In this document: positions 51,415 through 59,675 of the stretch, piece after piece
Position numbering within the stretch: position 1 is the first letter of the stretch
Layout: each line of letters starts with the position of its first letter
Assembly: GCF_024648825.1 (NCBI RefSeq)
Contig: NZ_JANBBE010000003.1
Span: forward strand, 310,001 to 374,000
Length of the DNA stretch: 64,000 nt
Direction of reading: 5' to 3'
DNA from: Lentzea californiensis
GTDB lineage: Bacteria; Actinomycetota; Actinomycetes; Mycobacteriales; Pseudonocardiaceae
Made by a program: the position numbers and the translations under genes
Notes under the pieces: model-generated
Database searches by the model: none
What the model was told of the DNA's origin: nothing
The model's input: only the letters and a program-made list of their open reading frames with translations

Positions 51415-52085
51415 GGGCGGATCATGTACCCGAGGCCGCGGACGGTGTGGATCAGGCGCGGCTCGGTGCCGTCCACCTTGCGCCGCAGGTACGAGATGTA
51501 GGACTCGACCACGCCGACGTCGCCGTCGAAGTCGTGCGACCACACCTGGTCCAGGATCTGCGCCTTCGACAGGACGCGGCCGCTGTTGCGCATCAGGTAG
51601 TGCAGCAGCCGGAATTCCGTCGGCGACAGCTCCACGACCCGCGAGCCGCGCCGCACGACGTGGCTGTCCACGTCCAGCGACAGCTCCCCGCACGTCAGTT
51701 GTTCCGTGCCGGGACGGGTGCGGCGCAGCACCGCCGTCACCCGCGCGATGACCTCCTCCAGGCTGAACGGCTTGGTGATGTACCCGTCGCCGCCGATCGT
51801 CAGACCGGTGACGCGGTCGTCCGTGCCGTCGCGCGCCGTCAGGTACAGCACCGGCACCCGCACGCCCGAGGAACGCAGCCGCCGCACCACCTCGAACCCG
51901 TCCCGGTCGGGCAGCATCACGTCGAGCAGCACCAGGTCCGGCGAGTCGTCACGTGCCGCCTGCAAGGCCTCGGAGCCGGTCGCCGCGCTCGTCACGGTGA
52001 ACCCCGCGAACCGCAGGCTGGCGCACAGCAGCTCGCGGATGCTGGGCTCGTCCTCGACGACGAGCAACCGGCCACGGGAGCTCAC
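51411..52085 (-). CDS. Response regulator, OmpR/PhoB family
   Basis: This 224-residue protein has a receiver domain with E11/D12 and phospho-acceptor D55 (LVLLDVMLPDRDG) and an OmpR-type winged helix (ELSPTEFRLLHYLMRN, then ending TVRGLGYMIRP). GTG at 52085 overlaps the preceding DUF5666-like gene. It is paired with the kinase downstream and probably regulates the exporter operon of which it is part. Confidence 0.94.
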   Translation of the reverse strand: MSSRGRLLVVEDEPSIRELLCASLRFAGFTVTSAATGSEALQAARDDSPDLVLLDVMLPDRDGFEVVRRLRSSGVRVPVLYLTARDGTDDRVTGLTIGGDGYITKPFSLEEVIARVTAVLRRTRPGTEQLTCGELSLDVDSHVVRRGSRVVELSPTEFRLLHYLMRNSGRVLSKAQILDQVWSHDFDGDVGVVESYISYLRRKVDGTEPRLIHTVRGLGYMIRP

Positions 52086-52543
52086 GGCCGCTGGGTGATG
52101 GTCTGCCCGGTCACCGTTCCGTCGGAACCGGCCTGGCCCTGCACGACGACCTGCTGACCCGCCTTGAGATCGGTGAGCTCGCCCTCCGAACTGATCTCCA
52201 CCTTCGTCGTGTCCGCAGTGGACACCTTCACGACCTCACCGTTCTGCGTCTTGACGTAGACGGTCGTGCCGTCGACGTGGTCGATCGTGCCGACGGTGCC
52301 GCGCCCGTTCGGCCGGTTCTGGCCCGAGGGCGGTGTGCCGCCGAACTGCCGACCGGCGGCGTTCTGGCGCGCCGGAGTTTCGCTGGCACCGAAGGACTTC
52401 TGCACGAACACCCCGCCGACGAACGCCACGATCGCGAGCACCGCGACGCCGAGGACCATCGTGGTCTTGCCGACGCCCGCCTTGCGTTCCTCCAGCTCAG
52501 CCGAGATGTCGTTCTCCAGGGGCTGATCGAGTGGGTTGGTCAC
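52082..52543 (-). CDS. Membrane-anchored DUF5666-like (OB-fold) protein
   Basis: This 153-residue protein has a cytoplasmic N-terminus, one membrane helix (MVLGVAVLAIVAFVGGVFV), a Gly/Asn/Pro-rich linker and a C-terminal OB-like domain of repeated beta strands (TVGTIDHVDGTTVYVKTQNG, ITQRP end) matching DUF5666. It sits between exporter genes and the two-component genes and may link them, perhaps as an extracytoplasmic sensor or adaptor component. Confidence 0.75.
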   Translation of the reverse strand: MTNPLDQPLENDISAELEERKAGVGKTTMVLGVAVLAIVAFVGGVFVQKSFGASETPARQNAAGRQFGGTPPSGQNRPNGRGTVGTIDHVDGTTVYVKTQNGEVVKVSTADTTKVEISSEGELTDLKAGQQVVVQGQAGSDGTVTGQTITQRP

Positions 52544-52555
52544 GTCCGAGACTCC

Positions 52556-53746
52556 TTATTCGTGCCTGAGGGCTTCGATGGGACGGAGCTTCGCGGCGCG
52601 GGAAGCCGGGTAGCTGCCGAAGAACAGGCCGATCAACGCCGACACCGCGAACGCCAGCAGCACCGACGACGGCACGAGCACGGGCTGGATGCCCGCGATG
52701 GTGAACCGGCTGCCGATCACGCCCGCAGCCACCCCGAGAGCGCCGCCGAACAAACTGAGCAGCGTCGCCTCGATCAGGAACTGCCCGAGGATCGAGGATC
52801 GAGGAGCCCCCACGGCCTTGCGGATGCCGATCTCCCGGATCCGCTCGGTGACGGTCACCAGCATGATGTTCGTGATGCCGATCCCGCCGACCAGCAACGA
52901 GATCGCGGCCACCGACGCCAGCAACACGGTGAACGTCTCCGTCGTCGCGGTCCGCGCGGTCAGCAGCTGGTCCTGGCTCAGGATCCGGTAGTCGGCCGTG
53001 CCGGCGATCTTGTGCCGGCCGTTGAGGATGGTCGTCACCTGGGCCTGCGCGTCCGGCAACGCGTCCGCGGACCGGGCCTGCACCACGATCTGGGTGAGGC
53101 TGCCGTACCCGGTCAACGCGTTCTGCGTCGTCGTCAGCGGCGCCACGGCCAGGTCGTCCGCGTCCTGCAACCCGCTGGACCCCTTGGCCGCCAGCACCCC
53201 GACCACCGTGAACGGGATGTTGTTGACCAGCATGGACTTCCCGATCGGATCGATGCCGGGGAAGAGCTGCGTGGCCACGGTCGAGCCGATCACGACGACT
53301 TTGCGCGCCTGCTGGACGTCGTTGTCGGAGAACAGGTTCCCCTGCGCGACCGCGCTGTTCGTGGTGTCGAAGTAGCGCGGGTCCGAACCGACGAACTGGC
53401 CGATGTCGTGCGTGGTGTCGCCGTACCCGGCCGTCGCCTGCGCCGACACCACCGGCGAGGCGTACCGGACGTCGGGGGAGTCCTGACCCACCAGCGCCGC
53501 CGCGTCCGCCGTGGTCAGCGGCTTGGCCGTGCTGCCGGGCTGGGCGCGCTGCGGGCTGATCGTCAGGATGTTCGTGCCGAGCCCCGCGATGCTCTGCTGC
53601 ACCGCGCTCGACGCGCCGTTGCCGACCGCGATCAGCAGGATCACCGACGCGACGCCGATCAGGATGCCCAGGGTCGTGAGCCCGGACCGCATCTTGTTCG
53701 CGGTCAGCCCCCGCACGGCGAAGGCGGCGATCTCGAAGATCCTCAC
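52556..53746 (-). CDS. ABC transporter permease, MacB/FtsX family
   Basis: This 396-residue protein has the MacB layout: one N-terminal helix (GLTTLGILIGVASVILLIAV), a large external MacB_PCD domain, and three C-terminal helices (LLASVAAISLLVGGIGITNIMLVTVTERIREIG, written here in parts as LLVGGIGITNIML and TERIREIGIRKAVGA). It works as a mechanotransmission exporter with the ATPase and adaptor. The gene overlaps the ATPase gene by 4 nt. Confidence 0.93.
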   Translation of the reverse strand: MRIFEIAAFAVRGLTANKMRSGLTTLGILIGVASVILLIAVGNGASSAVQQSIAGLGTNILTISPQRAQPGSTAKPLTTADAAALVGQDSPDVRYASPVVSAQATAGYGDTTHDIGQFVGSDPRYFDTTNSAVAQGNLFSDNDVQQARKVVVIGSTVATQLFPGIDPIGKSMLVNNIPFTVVGVLAAKGSSGLQDADDLAVAPLTTTQNALTGYGSLTQIVVQARSADALPDAQAQVTTILNGRHKIAGTADYRILSQDQLLTARTATTETFTVLLASVAAISLLVGGIGITNIMLVTVTERIREIGIRKAVGAPRSSILGQFLIEATLLSLFGGALGVAAGVIGSRFTIAGIQPVLVPSSVLLAFAVSALIGLFFGSYPASRAAKLRPIEALRHE

Positions 53747-54423
53747 ACCAGCACCCCCGCGACCCTGCCGTCGACGACCCGCACGGTCCGCATGGCGTGC
53801 GCGGCGACCTCGTCCTCGTGCGTGATCAGCACGACCGTGCGCCCGCTGGCGTTGAGCCGGTCGAGGATGCCCAGCACCTCACGGCTGGAGTCGGTGTCGA
53901 GGTTCCCGGTCGGCTCGTCGGCGAGCACGATCGCGGGCGACGTGACCAGGGCCCGTGCGATGGCGACGCGCTGCTGCTGACCGCCGGACAACTCGTTGGG
54001 ACGGTGGTGGGTCCGGTCCGCGAGGCCGACGAGATCGAGCGCCGCCAGCGCCCGCTCCCGGCGTTGGGCACGCCGAACTCCCGCGTACACCAGCGGGAGC
54101 TCGACGTTCGCGAGTGCCGTGGTGCGCGGCACCAGGTTGAAGGACTGGAAGACGAAACCGATCTTCCTGTTGCGCAGCAACGAGAGCTGCTCCTCGTCGA
54201 ACTCGCCCGTGTCGATCCCGTCGAGCAGGTACTTGCCGCCCGACGGCACGTCGAGACACCCGAGGATGTTGAGCAGCGTCGACTTGCCCGACCCCGACGC
54301 GCCCATGATCGCGATGTACTCGCCCTTCTGGACGGTGAGATCGAGACCGCGCAACGCGTGCACGGCCGTGTCGCCGCTGCCGTAGGTCTTGCGGAGGTCG
54401 CGGACCTCGATGACCGGGCTCAT
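53743..54423 (-). CDS. ABC transporter ATP-binding protein, MacB/LolD family
   Basis: This 226-residue ATPase has Walker A GASGSGKST (residues 41-49), signature LSGGQQQR, Walker B VLADEPTGNLD and the H-loop HEDE. The sequence FQSFNLVPRTTALANVELP at the Q-loop is typical of MacB/LolD transporters. It overlaps both neighbours, so it is co-translated with the adaptor and permease. Confidence 0.96.
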   Translation of the reverse strand: MSPVIEVRDLRKTYGSGDTAVHALRGLDLTVQKGEYIAIMGASGSGKSTLLNILGCLDVPSGGKYLLDGIDTGEFDEEQLSLLRNRKIGFVFQSFNLVPRTTALANVELPLVYAGVRRAQRRERALAALDLVGLADRTHHRPNELSGGQQQRVAIARALVTSPAIVLADEPTGNLDTDSSREVLGILDRLNASGRTVVLITHEDEVAAHAMRTVRVVDGRVAGVLV

Positions 54424-55535
54424 CGGCCGGTCCCGGTGAAGCCGCCACCGTTGCGCTGGCCGCCGGTGCCGGGGAACTGGCCGCCCTGCTGCTGGCCGGT
54501 GCGGTTCTGATTGGTCGACGTGGTCACCTGCGGCAGCACGACCTCCTCGCCCGCGGACAGCCCGGACTTGATCTCCACGTACTGGTCGCCGCGCACGCCG
54601 ATCTCGACGGCCTTGCGCGTCTCCGCCCCGTTCTCCAGCACCGCGACGGAACTCGCGCCGCCGACGGTCTGCACGGCCGCGGCGGGCACGGCGAGCACGT
54701 TGGTGGCCCCCGCGACGGTGATCTCGACACTCGCCGACTGACCCGGCCTCAGTCCGGCCGGTGGCTCGGTCAGGGTGAGCGTCACGCCGTACTGCACGAC
54801 GTTGTTCGCGGTCGTGGGAGTGAGATCGACCTGCGTCACCTTGGCCTGGACCGGCTGCGACTGCATCGCGTTGACCGTGACGGTCGCGGCCTGGTCTCCC
54901 TTGAGCTTGCTGACGTCGGACTCAGAGACGTTCGCGTGCACCACCAGGTTCTTCAGGTCGGTGACGACGACGAACCCGGACGGCGCCGTGGTGGTCGTGC
55001 CGGCGGCGGTGCTGGAGGTGTTGCCACTGCTGACCTTCTGACCGACAGCGCCGGTGACCGACGTGATCGTGCCGTCGCCGGGCGCGGTCAGCGTGGTGGA
55101 CGCCAGCGTGTCCTTCGCCTGCTGGAGCGCGAGCTGCGCCTGCCGGTACGCCGTGAGCAACGCGGTCGTGGCGGTGCCCTTGTCCAGCGCGGCGTTCAGG
55201 TTGCCCTGCGCGATGTCGACCTGCAGCTGCGCCTGCGTCGGATCGAGCCTCGCGAGCTGCTGGCCCTTGGTGACGACGTCACCGACCTGGACGTTGACCT
55301 CGGTGACCGTGCCGCTCGCGCCGAACGAAGCGGCGGCGCTGAACGAGCTCTGCACCGTCCCGGACGCCGTCACCACCTCGCTGACGTCGCGGTTCGCGGC
55401 GGCGGTCGTGCGGGCGGCGGTGGGCTGGGCACTGCCGGAGGAACCGAAGAACACCAGGTAGCCGGCCACGCCGGCGCCGAGGAGCACCACCACCAGCAGT
55501 CCGTTGATCACCAGGGATCTGCGACGTCGAGTCAT
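54420..55535 (-). CDS. MacA-like efflux adaptor (HlyD/membrane fusion family)
   Basis: This 371-residue protein has an N-terminal membrane helix (INGLLVVVLLGAGVAGYLVF), two lipoyl half-domains (GTVTEVNVQVGDVVTKGQQL, then LTAPGDGTITSVTGAVGQKV), a helical hairpin with AYRQAQLALQQAKDTL, beta-barrel and membrane-proximal domains, and a Gly/Gln-rich tail. It is the first gene of the operon. Gram-positive bacteria have no outer membrane, so it may act as a lid or collector for the MacB pump and not as a tube to TolC. Confidence 0.9.
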   Translation of the reverse strand: MTRRRRSLVINGLLVVVLLGAGVAGYLVFFGSSGSAQPTAARTTAAANRDVSEVVTASGTVQSSFSAAASFGASGTVTEVNVQVGDVVTKGQQLARLDPTQAQLQVDIAQGNLNAALDKGTATTALLTAYRQAQLALQQAKDTLASTTLTAPGDGTITSVTGAVGQKVSSGNTSSTAAGTTTTAPSGFVVVTDLKNLVVHANVSESDVSKLKGDQAATVTVNAMQSQPVQAKVTQVDLTPTTANNVVQYGVTLTLTEPPAGLRPGQSASVEITVAGATNVLAVPAAAVQTVGGASSVAVLENGAETRKAVEIGVRGDQYVEIKSGLSAGEEVVLPQVTTSTNQNRTGQQQGGQFPGTGGQRNGGGFTGTGR

Positions 55536-55634
55536 GGCTGGGGATGGTCGTCCGCCAAGCTGTGCCAGAGCTGCGAGTTTCCTGGCAACGAGCTGAAGAT
55601 CAGCCCATCCGTTTTCACCCGAACGAGCCCCTTG

Positions 55635-55649
55635 TTGCTCTTCGAGCAA
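55635..55649. promoter_or_regulatory. Perfect 15-bp palindrome in front of the XRE gene
   Basis: TTGCTC-TTC-GAGCAA lies 16 nt before the ATG at 55666. Its position over the core promoter fits autoregulation by the XRE protein it precedes. TACGGT (55654-55659) is a possible -10. Confidence 0.55.
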
Positions 55650-55665
55650 GCCCTACGGTCGAGGA

Positions 55666-56514
55666 ATGGCCACCAGTACTCCATCCACCGCATACAGCCG
55701 GGATCTGGGCGACGAACTGCGCAAAGTACGCGAGACGTCGTCCGCACTCACGGGCGCCGCACTGGCCGTCCGCCTGGGCTGGGATCCCAGCAAGGTCTCC
55801 ACGCTGGAGAACGGCAAGTACCGCCCCAGCGAGATCGACCTCGTGCAGTACCTCTCGATGCTCGGCAAGGACATCGACTTCTTCGAGGACTTCAAACGCC
55901 GCTTCCGCTACGCGTTCGAGGAGTACATCGTCCAGGTCTCGGACAACCTCCGCACACTGGCGATGGCGGAGGCGACCGCCATCATGATCACCAGTTACGA
56001 CCCGCAGGCGGTGCCAGGTCTGTCGCAGACACCGGAGTACGCCGACAGCCTGTACCGGATGGGCGGGTACATCGTGGAGGAGCGGATTCCCACGGTGGTC
56101 AAGTTCCGGATGGACCGGCAGGTCATCCTGAACCGGCACGATCGACCAACCTGTTTGTTCTACATCCACGAGCACGCGCTGCAGACACAGGTCGGCGACG
56201 CACAGATCATGGAAGACCAGTACGCCAAGCTGCTGTTCGGCGCGCCCACGATTCGAATCGTCCCTGCGACGGCGAAGCTCGTGGCCACCAGTTGCGTGCT
56301 GTGGGAGTACGACAAGGCGATGCCCGTGGCGTTCACCTCGACCGACCTGGCGAAGGTGTTCGTGCAGGATCCGGGCGCCATCGCGAGGACTCGGTTGCTC
56401 TTCGACCGCTTGGCCGAGGTGGCCCTGGATGAGGAACAATCGCGGAAGGTGCTGGCGGACTACGTCGGCCGACCGCGAGAGGAACTCAATGAGCGAGGCC
56501 CGCGCTTGGCGTAA
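55666..56514 (+). CDS. XRE family regulator with DUF5753 domain (WhiJ/Scr1-like)
   Basis: This 282-residue protein has an N-terminal XRE helix-turn-helix (LTGAALAVRLGWDPSKVSTLENG) and a C-terminal DUF5753 domain (~residues 95-275), which includes MITSYDPQAVPGLSQTPEYA and FVQDPGAIARTRLLFDRLA. In actinomycetes such proteins pair with small DUF397 proteins and influence development and antibiotic production. The partner gene overlaps its 3' end by 26 nt. Confidence 0.92.
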   Translation: MATSTPSTAYSRDLGDELRKVRETSSALTGAALAVRLGWDPSKVSTLENGKYRPSEIDLVQYLSMLGKDIDFFEDFKRRFRYAFEEYIVQVSDNLRTLAMAEATAIMITSYDPQAVPGLSQTPEYADSLYRMGGYIVEERIPTVVKFRMDRQVILNRHDRPTCLFYIHEHALQTQVGDAQIMEDQYAKLLFGAPTIRIVPATAKLVATSCVLWEYDKAMPVAFTSTDLAKVFVQDPGAIARTRLLFDRLAEVALDEEQSRKVLADYVGRPREELNERGPRLA

Positions 56515-56662
56515 GAGCAGCTACAGCGGCGCGACCGAGGACGACAACTGCGTCGAGGTGTCGTTGTCCTCCGACGCTCTGGTCCGTGACTCGAAGAACC
56601 CGTCCGGAGGCGTCCTGACCTTCACTTCTGCCGCCTGGAAAAATTTCCTCGAATCTCGTTGA
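56489..56662 (+). CDS. DUF397 protein (partner of the XRE-DUF5753 regulator)
   Basis: This 57-residue protein begins SEARAWRKSSYSGATEDDNC and has VRDSKNPSGGVLTFTSAAW, the two blocks of DUF397. It starts inside the end of the XRE gene, in another frame, so translation is coupled. DUF397 proteins are thought to work with, or antagonise, the neighbouring regulator, in a relationship likened to toxin-antitoxin. Confidence 0.9.
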   Translation: MSEARAWRKSSYSGATEDDNCVEVSLSSDALVRDSKNPSGGVLTFTSAAWKNFLESR

Positions 56663-56720
56663 ACCGCCTCCCGTCTCGCTACGTGTTCCCGCCGTACAAC
56701 GGGAACGAGGGGGATGGGCC

Positions 56721-58295
56721 ATGGCTGACGAGAAGACGGTGTTGATCGGCCGCTGCGGCCCGACGGTCATGCTGCCGAAGCAGGGCAGCAAGATCGTTCC
56801 GCTGCGCAGGTCCACGCCACTGCGGGTGGACGTGGCGGGTGGCGGTCCGGTCGGCCTCGCCTTCGCGTGCTCGATCAAGTCGTTGCTGGGGGAGCAGGTC
56901 TCGGTCCGGGTGCACGACCGCCGCTGGATGCGTCAGGGCAACCGGGTCGTGTGGAAGGGCCTGGCTGAGGGCAACAATCGCCGCGAGCAGGTCGTGACGC
57001 TGCAGAGCAACGTCTGGGCGGCGCTGCCGGCCGCGGTGCAGGAGCGGCTCTTCACGCCCGGCAAGTTCTCCGAGATGTGGCCGCTCGGACCCGACTCCCC
57101 GGCGTCCAAGGGGCGTCCGCGCAACATCAAGATCCGCTGGATCGAGGACTGCCTGCTCGACATGGCGCAGGACGTCTACGGCATCGAGGTCGTTCCCGGC
57201 GCCTACACCCCGCCGACCAGCTTCGACGGCCTGCACGTGCTCGCGATCGCCGACGGCGCCCGTTCCGCGACCCGCGACGCGTTCAAGGACCAGTTCGGCA
57301 CGCCGAGCCGGGAACTGTTCTCCGTGGACGGTTCGCCGCTCGACGAGCGCGTCCTGGGCATCCGCGTCACCGCCAAGTCGCCCGACGAGCACACCGTCCC
57401 GCTGACCGTGGCGCAGAACAGGTTCCTCTTCAACTCGCTCGGCGGCGGCTTCATCAACATGCGCCTGACCGCCGAGGAGGCCTCCGAGATCGTCGCCCTG
57501 GGGGAGAGCGGCCCGATCTCGTGCATCGGCAAGTTCGGCTGCACCATGCGTCCCGCCTCGAACGGCCGCTTCGTCTGCGACCGCCACCGCGCCGTCTTCA
57601 AGCCGTCGGTCGACAAGCTCTCCTACCTGTGGCCCCGGATCCTCGACGGCCTGCGCTTCTTCGGCGTCGGCGTGGCGGACGTCGTCGGCATCAACTCGTT
57701 CACGCTCGGCATGCAGCAGATGTCGAAGTTCACCGCGCAGCTCGCGCCGTCGACGTTCGGCTTCCTGCTCGGCGACGCCGCGAACTCGCTGCACTTCTGG
57801 CCCGGCCGAGGCCTCAACACGGGCCTCAAGAGCGCCCTGTCGCTCGCCGTGAACCTGCAGAAGCGCTGGCGCGGCAAGGCTTTCCGCGCCGCCGACTTCG
57901 CTCAGCACGAGGGCATCATGCAGCAGCTCCAGTACCGCGAGAAGTCGCGCGCCTGGACCACCATGCTCATGCCCGACTCCGAAGGCACCCCGCGCGGCAT
58001 CGAGGACCGCATCCGCGAGGGCCTCCAGGGCCCGTACGACCGCGCGGCACTCGTGCAGACGCTGTTCGAACGCGTCATCGGCATCAAGAAGCGCATGGGC
58101 GACCGCATGGGCCCGCTGGCCACCGACGAGTGGTACTACGGCCGAGTCAACGCCCTGGACACCCGCACGCTGAAGGTCATGGTGGAGTCCGGCGCCTGGA
58201 TCACCCGCGAGATCGGCGGCGAGGAGGTCGAGATTCCGTCGGCCGAGACCAAGGTCGCCGAGCCCGTCCGCCGGGGTCTGTCCCTCGTCGGCTAA
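56721..58295 (+). CDS. FAD-dependent monooxygenase-like protein of unknown role (524 aa)
   Basis: The protein has a Rossmann FAD site GGGPVG (residues 40-45) in VAGGGPVGLAFACSIKSLLG, a DG-like motif IADGARSATRDAF, and a GD motif LLGDAANSLHFWPGRGLNTG. The order is that of class A flavoprotein monooxygenases, but the GD loop with HFWPGRGLNTG and the long extra C-terminal helix region (residues ~390-524) are unlike PHBH. They bring to mind MICAL-type and other large-substrate oxidases. No signal peptide. It lies just after XRE/DUF397. Substrate unknown. Confidence 0.75.
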   Translation: MADEKTVLIGRCGPTVMLPKQGSKIVPLRRSTPLRVDVAGGGPVGLAFACSIKSLLGEQVSVRVHDRRWMRQGNRVVWKGLAEGNNRREQVVTLQSNVWAALPAAVQERLFTPGKFSEMWPLGPDSPASKGRPRNIKIRWIEDCLLDMAQDVYGIEVVPGAYTPPTSFDGLHVLAIADGARSATRDAFKDQFGTPSRELFSVDGSPLDERVLGIRVTAKSPDEHTVPLTVAQNRFLFNSLGGGFINMRLTAEEASEIVALGESGPISCIGKFGCTMRPASNGRFVCDRHRAVFKPSVDKLSYLWPRILDGLRFFGVGVADVVGINSFTLGMQQMSKFTAQLAPSTFGFLLGDAANSLHFWPGRGLNTGLKSALSLAVNLQKRWRGKAFRAADFAQHEGIMQQLQYREKSRAWTTMLMPDSEGTPRGIEDRIREGLQGPYDRAALVQTLFERVIGIKKRMGDRMGPLATDEWYYGRVNALDTRTLKVMVESGAWITREIGGEEVEIPSAETKVAEPVRRGLSLVG

Positions 58296-58852
58296 CCGAC
58301 GGTCGTGCGCAGGGAGCGCACCGCGTCCAGCAGGAGATCGCGCAAGGTCCGGGTCTCGCCCGGTCGCGTCCACCGCCGGAACGCCGCCTGCTGCGCGAGC
58401 ATGGCGGCACCGGCGGCGAGGAACGCCGTTTCAGGATCACCGCATCGTGCGTGCAGCGCGTCGGCGATCGCCTCGGTGAGGGCGGCGTTCTTGCCGAGCT
58501 CGCGCTCCAGCAGCTCCGGGTTGGCGGCGATTACGGCGTAGCGGCGCGCCACCACGGCGCGTTGGTTCTCGAACATCTTGTCGGCAACGACTTCCAGCGC
58601 GGACACGACCGCATCGAGTGGCGAGGCCTCGTCGCTCGACGCGATCTCGCGGACGATCTCCTCCTGGAGCACCGAGCTCAGCCTGAACAGCACCTCGCGC
58701 TTGTCGGCGAAGTGGTTGAAGAACGTCCGCTGGGTGAGCTCCGCCCGCGCGACGATCTCGGCGACGGTCGTGCGCTCGAACCCCTGCTGGTCGAAGAGTT
58801 CCAGCGCGGCGGTCTGCAGGCGCTCGGCTGCGTCCGGTTTCCATCGCGGCAT
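58292..58852 (-). CDS. TetR family transcriptional regulator
   Basis: This 186-residue protein has the N-terminal TetR helix-turn-helix (ALELFDQQGFERTTVAEIVARAELTQRTFFNHF, core TVAEIVARAELTQRTFFNHF) and a variable ligand domain. TAGGCT (minus strand, 58859-58864) lies 6 nt before the ATG, so its mRNA may be leaderless. Two palindromes lie between it and the divergent cupin gene, which it probably represses. Stop codon overlaps the convergent FAD enzyme gene by 4 nt. Confidence 0.92.
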   Translation of the reverse strand: MPRWKPDAAERLQTAALELFDQQGFERTTVAEIVARAELTQRTFFNHFADKREVLFRLSSVLQEEIVREIASSDEASPLDAVVSALEVVADKMFENQRAVVARRYAVIAANPELLERELGKNAALTEAIADALHARCGDPETAFLAAGAAMLAQQAAFRRWTRPGETRTLRDLLLDAVRSLRTTVG

Positions 58853-58866
58853 GCCCCGAGCCTAGC

Positions 58867-58920
58867 GACTGCACACTGTGCAGTCACTGGTGCTACGGTG
58901 ATTGCACAAGCTGTAATCAC
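58867..58920. promoter_or_regulatory. Two TetR-type operators
   Basis: GACTGCACA-C-TGTGCAGTC (58867-58885) is a perfect palindrome and GTGATTGCACAAGCTGTAATCAC (58898-58920, written here in two parts as GTGATTGCACAAG and CTGTAATCAC) is a slightly imperfect one. They share the TGCACA core. The first overlaps the promoter of the TetR gene and the second lies just before the cupin gene. Confidence 0.7.
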
Positions 58921-58937
58921 ATCAGGGAGGCTTCCTC

Positions 58938-59399
58938 ATGGCCGAGGTGTCGATCGTCCGTCCCGGCGAGGGCGAGCTCATCGCCAGTGGTCCGTCACAG
59001 ATCCGGATCCTCGAAGACGGCAGCAACACCGCTCACCGCCTGGGAATCGGTGAAGTCGTCATCCCCCCGCACACCCCGGGCCCTCCGCAACACCGCCACG
59101 CGCAGCACGACGAGGGCTTCTACGTGCTCACGGGCACCGTGCGGTTCACCATCGGGCAGGACGACCACGACGTCGAAGCCGGCTCGTGGGTCACGGTCCC
59201 GCCGGGCGCACCGCACACCTTCGCCAACCCGGGCGACGAGCGGGCGGTCATGCTGACCACGTTCACGCCGGACCACTACGTGCAGTACTTCCGCGACCTC
59301 AAGGCCATGGTCGAGTCGGGGCAGCCCATGACGCGCGAGACCATGGTGCCGATCTGGCAGAACTACGCCACGGAACCGTCCACCGAGTTCGCACCGTGA
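58938..59399 (+). CDS. Cupin domain protein
   Basis: This 153-residue small-barrel protein has the metal-binding cupin motifs HRHAQHDEGFYVLTG and PPGAPHTFANPGDE. Such proteins bind a metal and act as isomerases or dioxygenases, or as simple binders. A ribosome binding site (AGGGAGG) precedes the ATG at 58938. It is divergent from the TetR gene and is likely induced by the ligand of that regulator. Confidence 0.88.
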   Translation: MAEVSIVRPGEGELIASGPSQIRILEDGSNTAHRLGIGEVVIPPHTPGPPQHRHAQHDEGFYVLTGTVRFTIGQDDHDVEAGSWVTVPPGAPHTFANPGDERAVMLTTFTPDHYVQYFRDLKAMVESGQPMTRETMVPIWQNYATEPSTEFAP

Positions 59400-59666
59400 C
59401 CGCCGTGGTCGTTACCCGGTTCTGCCGGTAGCCCGATCCGCCGCACCACGGGACGATCGACGTCGGAGTTGCCGACCACGACCGAAGCCCGTTCCGGCCT
59501 CGTCCAGGGAGTGTCCAAGCGAAGGTCGATGATCCGCTCGCGGTACCGGCGGTCCCCGCCGGGCCCGAGCGGTTCCGGCACCAGCCGTGAGAACGAGCAG
59601 CGGACGCCCGAGCCCGGCGAGGTGGTCGGCGATCCGGCCCAGCACGCGCTCCCGAGGAGTGGTCAC
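59363..59666 (-). pseudogene. Decayed uridine kinase-like gene
   Basis: A normal start region is present (GTG at 59666, MTTPRERVLGRIADHLAGLG, then RPLLVL). In an intact relative the P-loop (DGPDGAGKST) would follow directly. Here the P-loop is missing, and in another frame the sequence continues with PLGPGGDRRYRERIIDLRLD, a block that lies in the middle of this kinase family, then reads on to a stop at 59363. About a hundred residues between the two blocks are deleted, with a frame change, and the C-terminal part is not recognisable. The end overlaps the convergent cupin gene. Compare the intact kinase at 27925-28542. Confidence 0.65.
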
Positions 59667-59675
59667 GCGCCAAAT

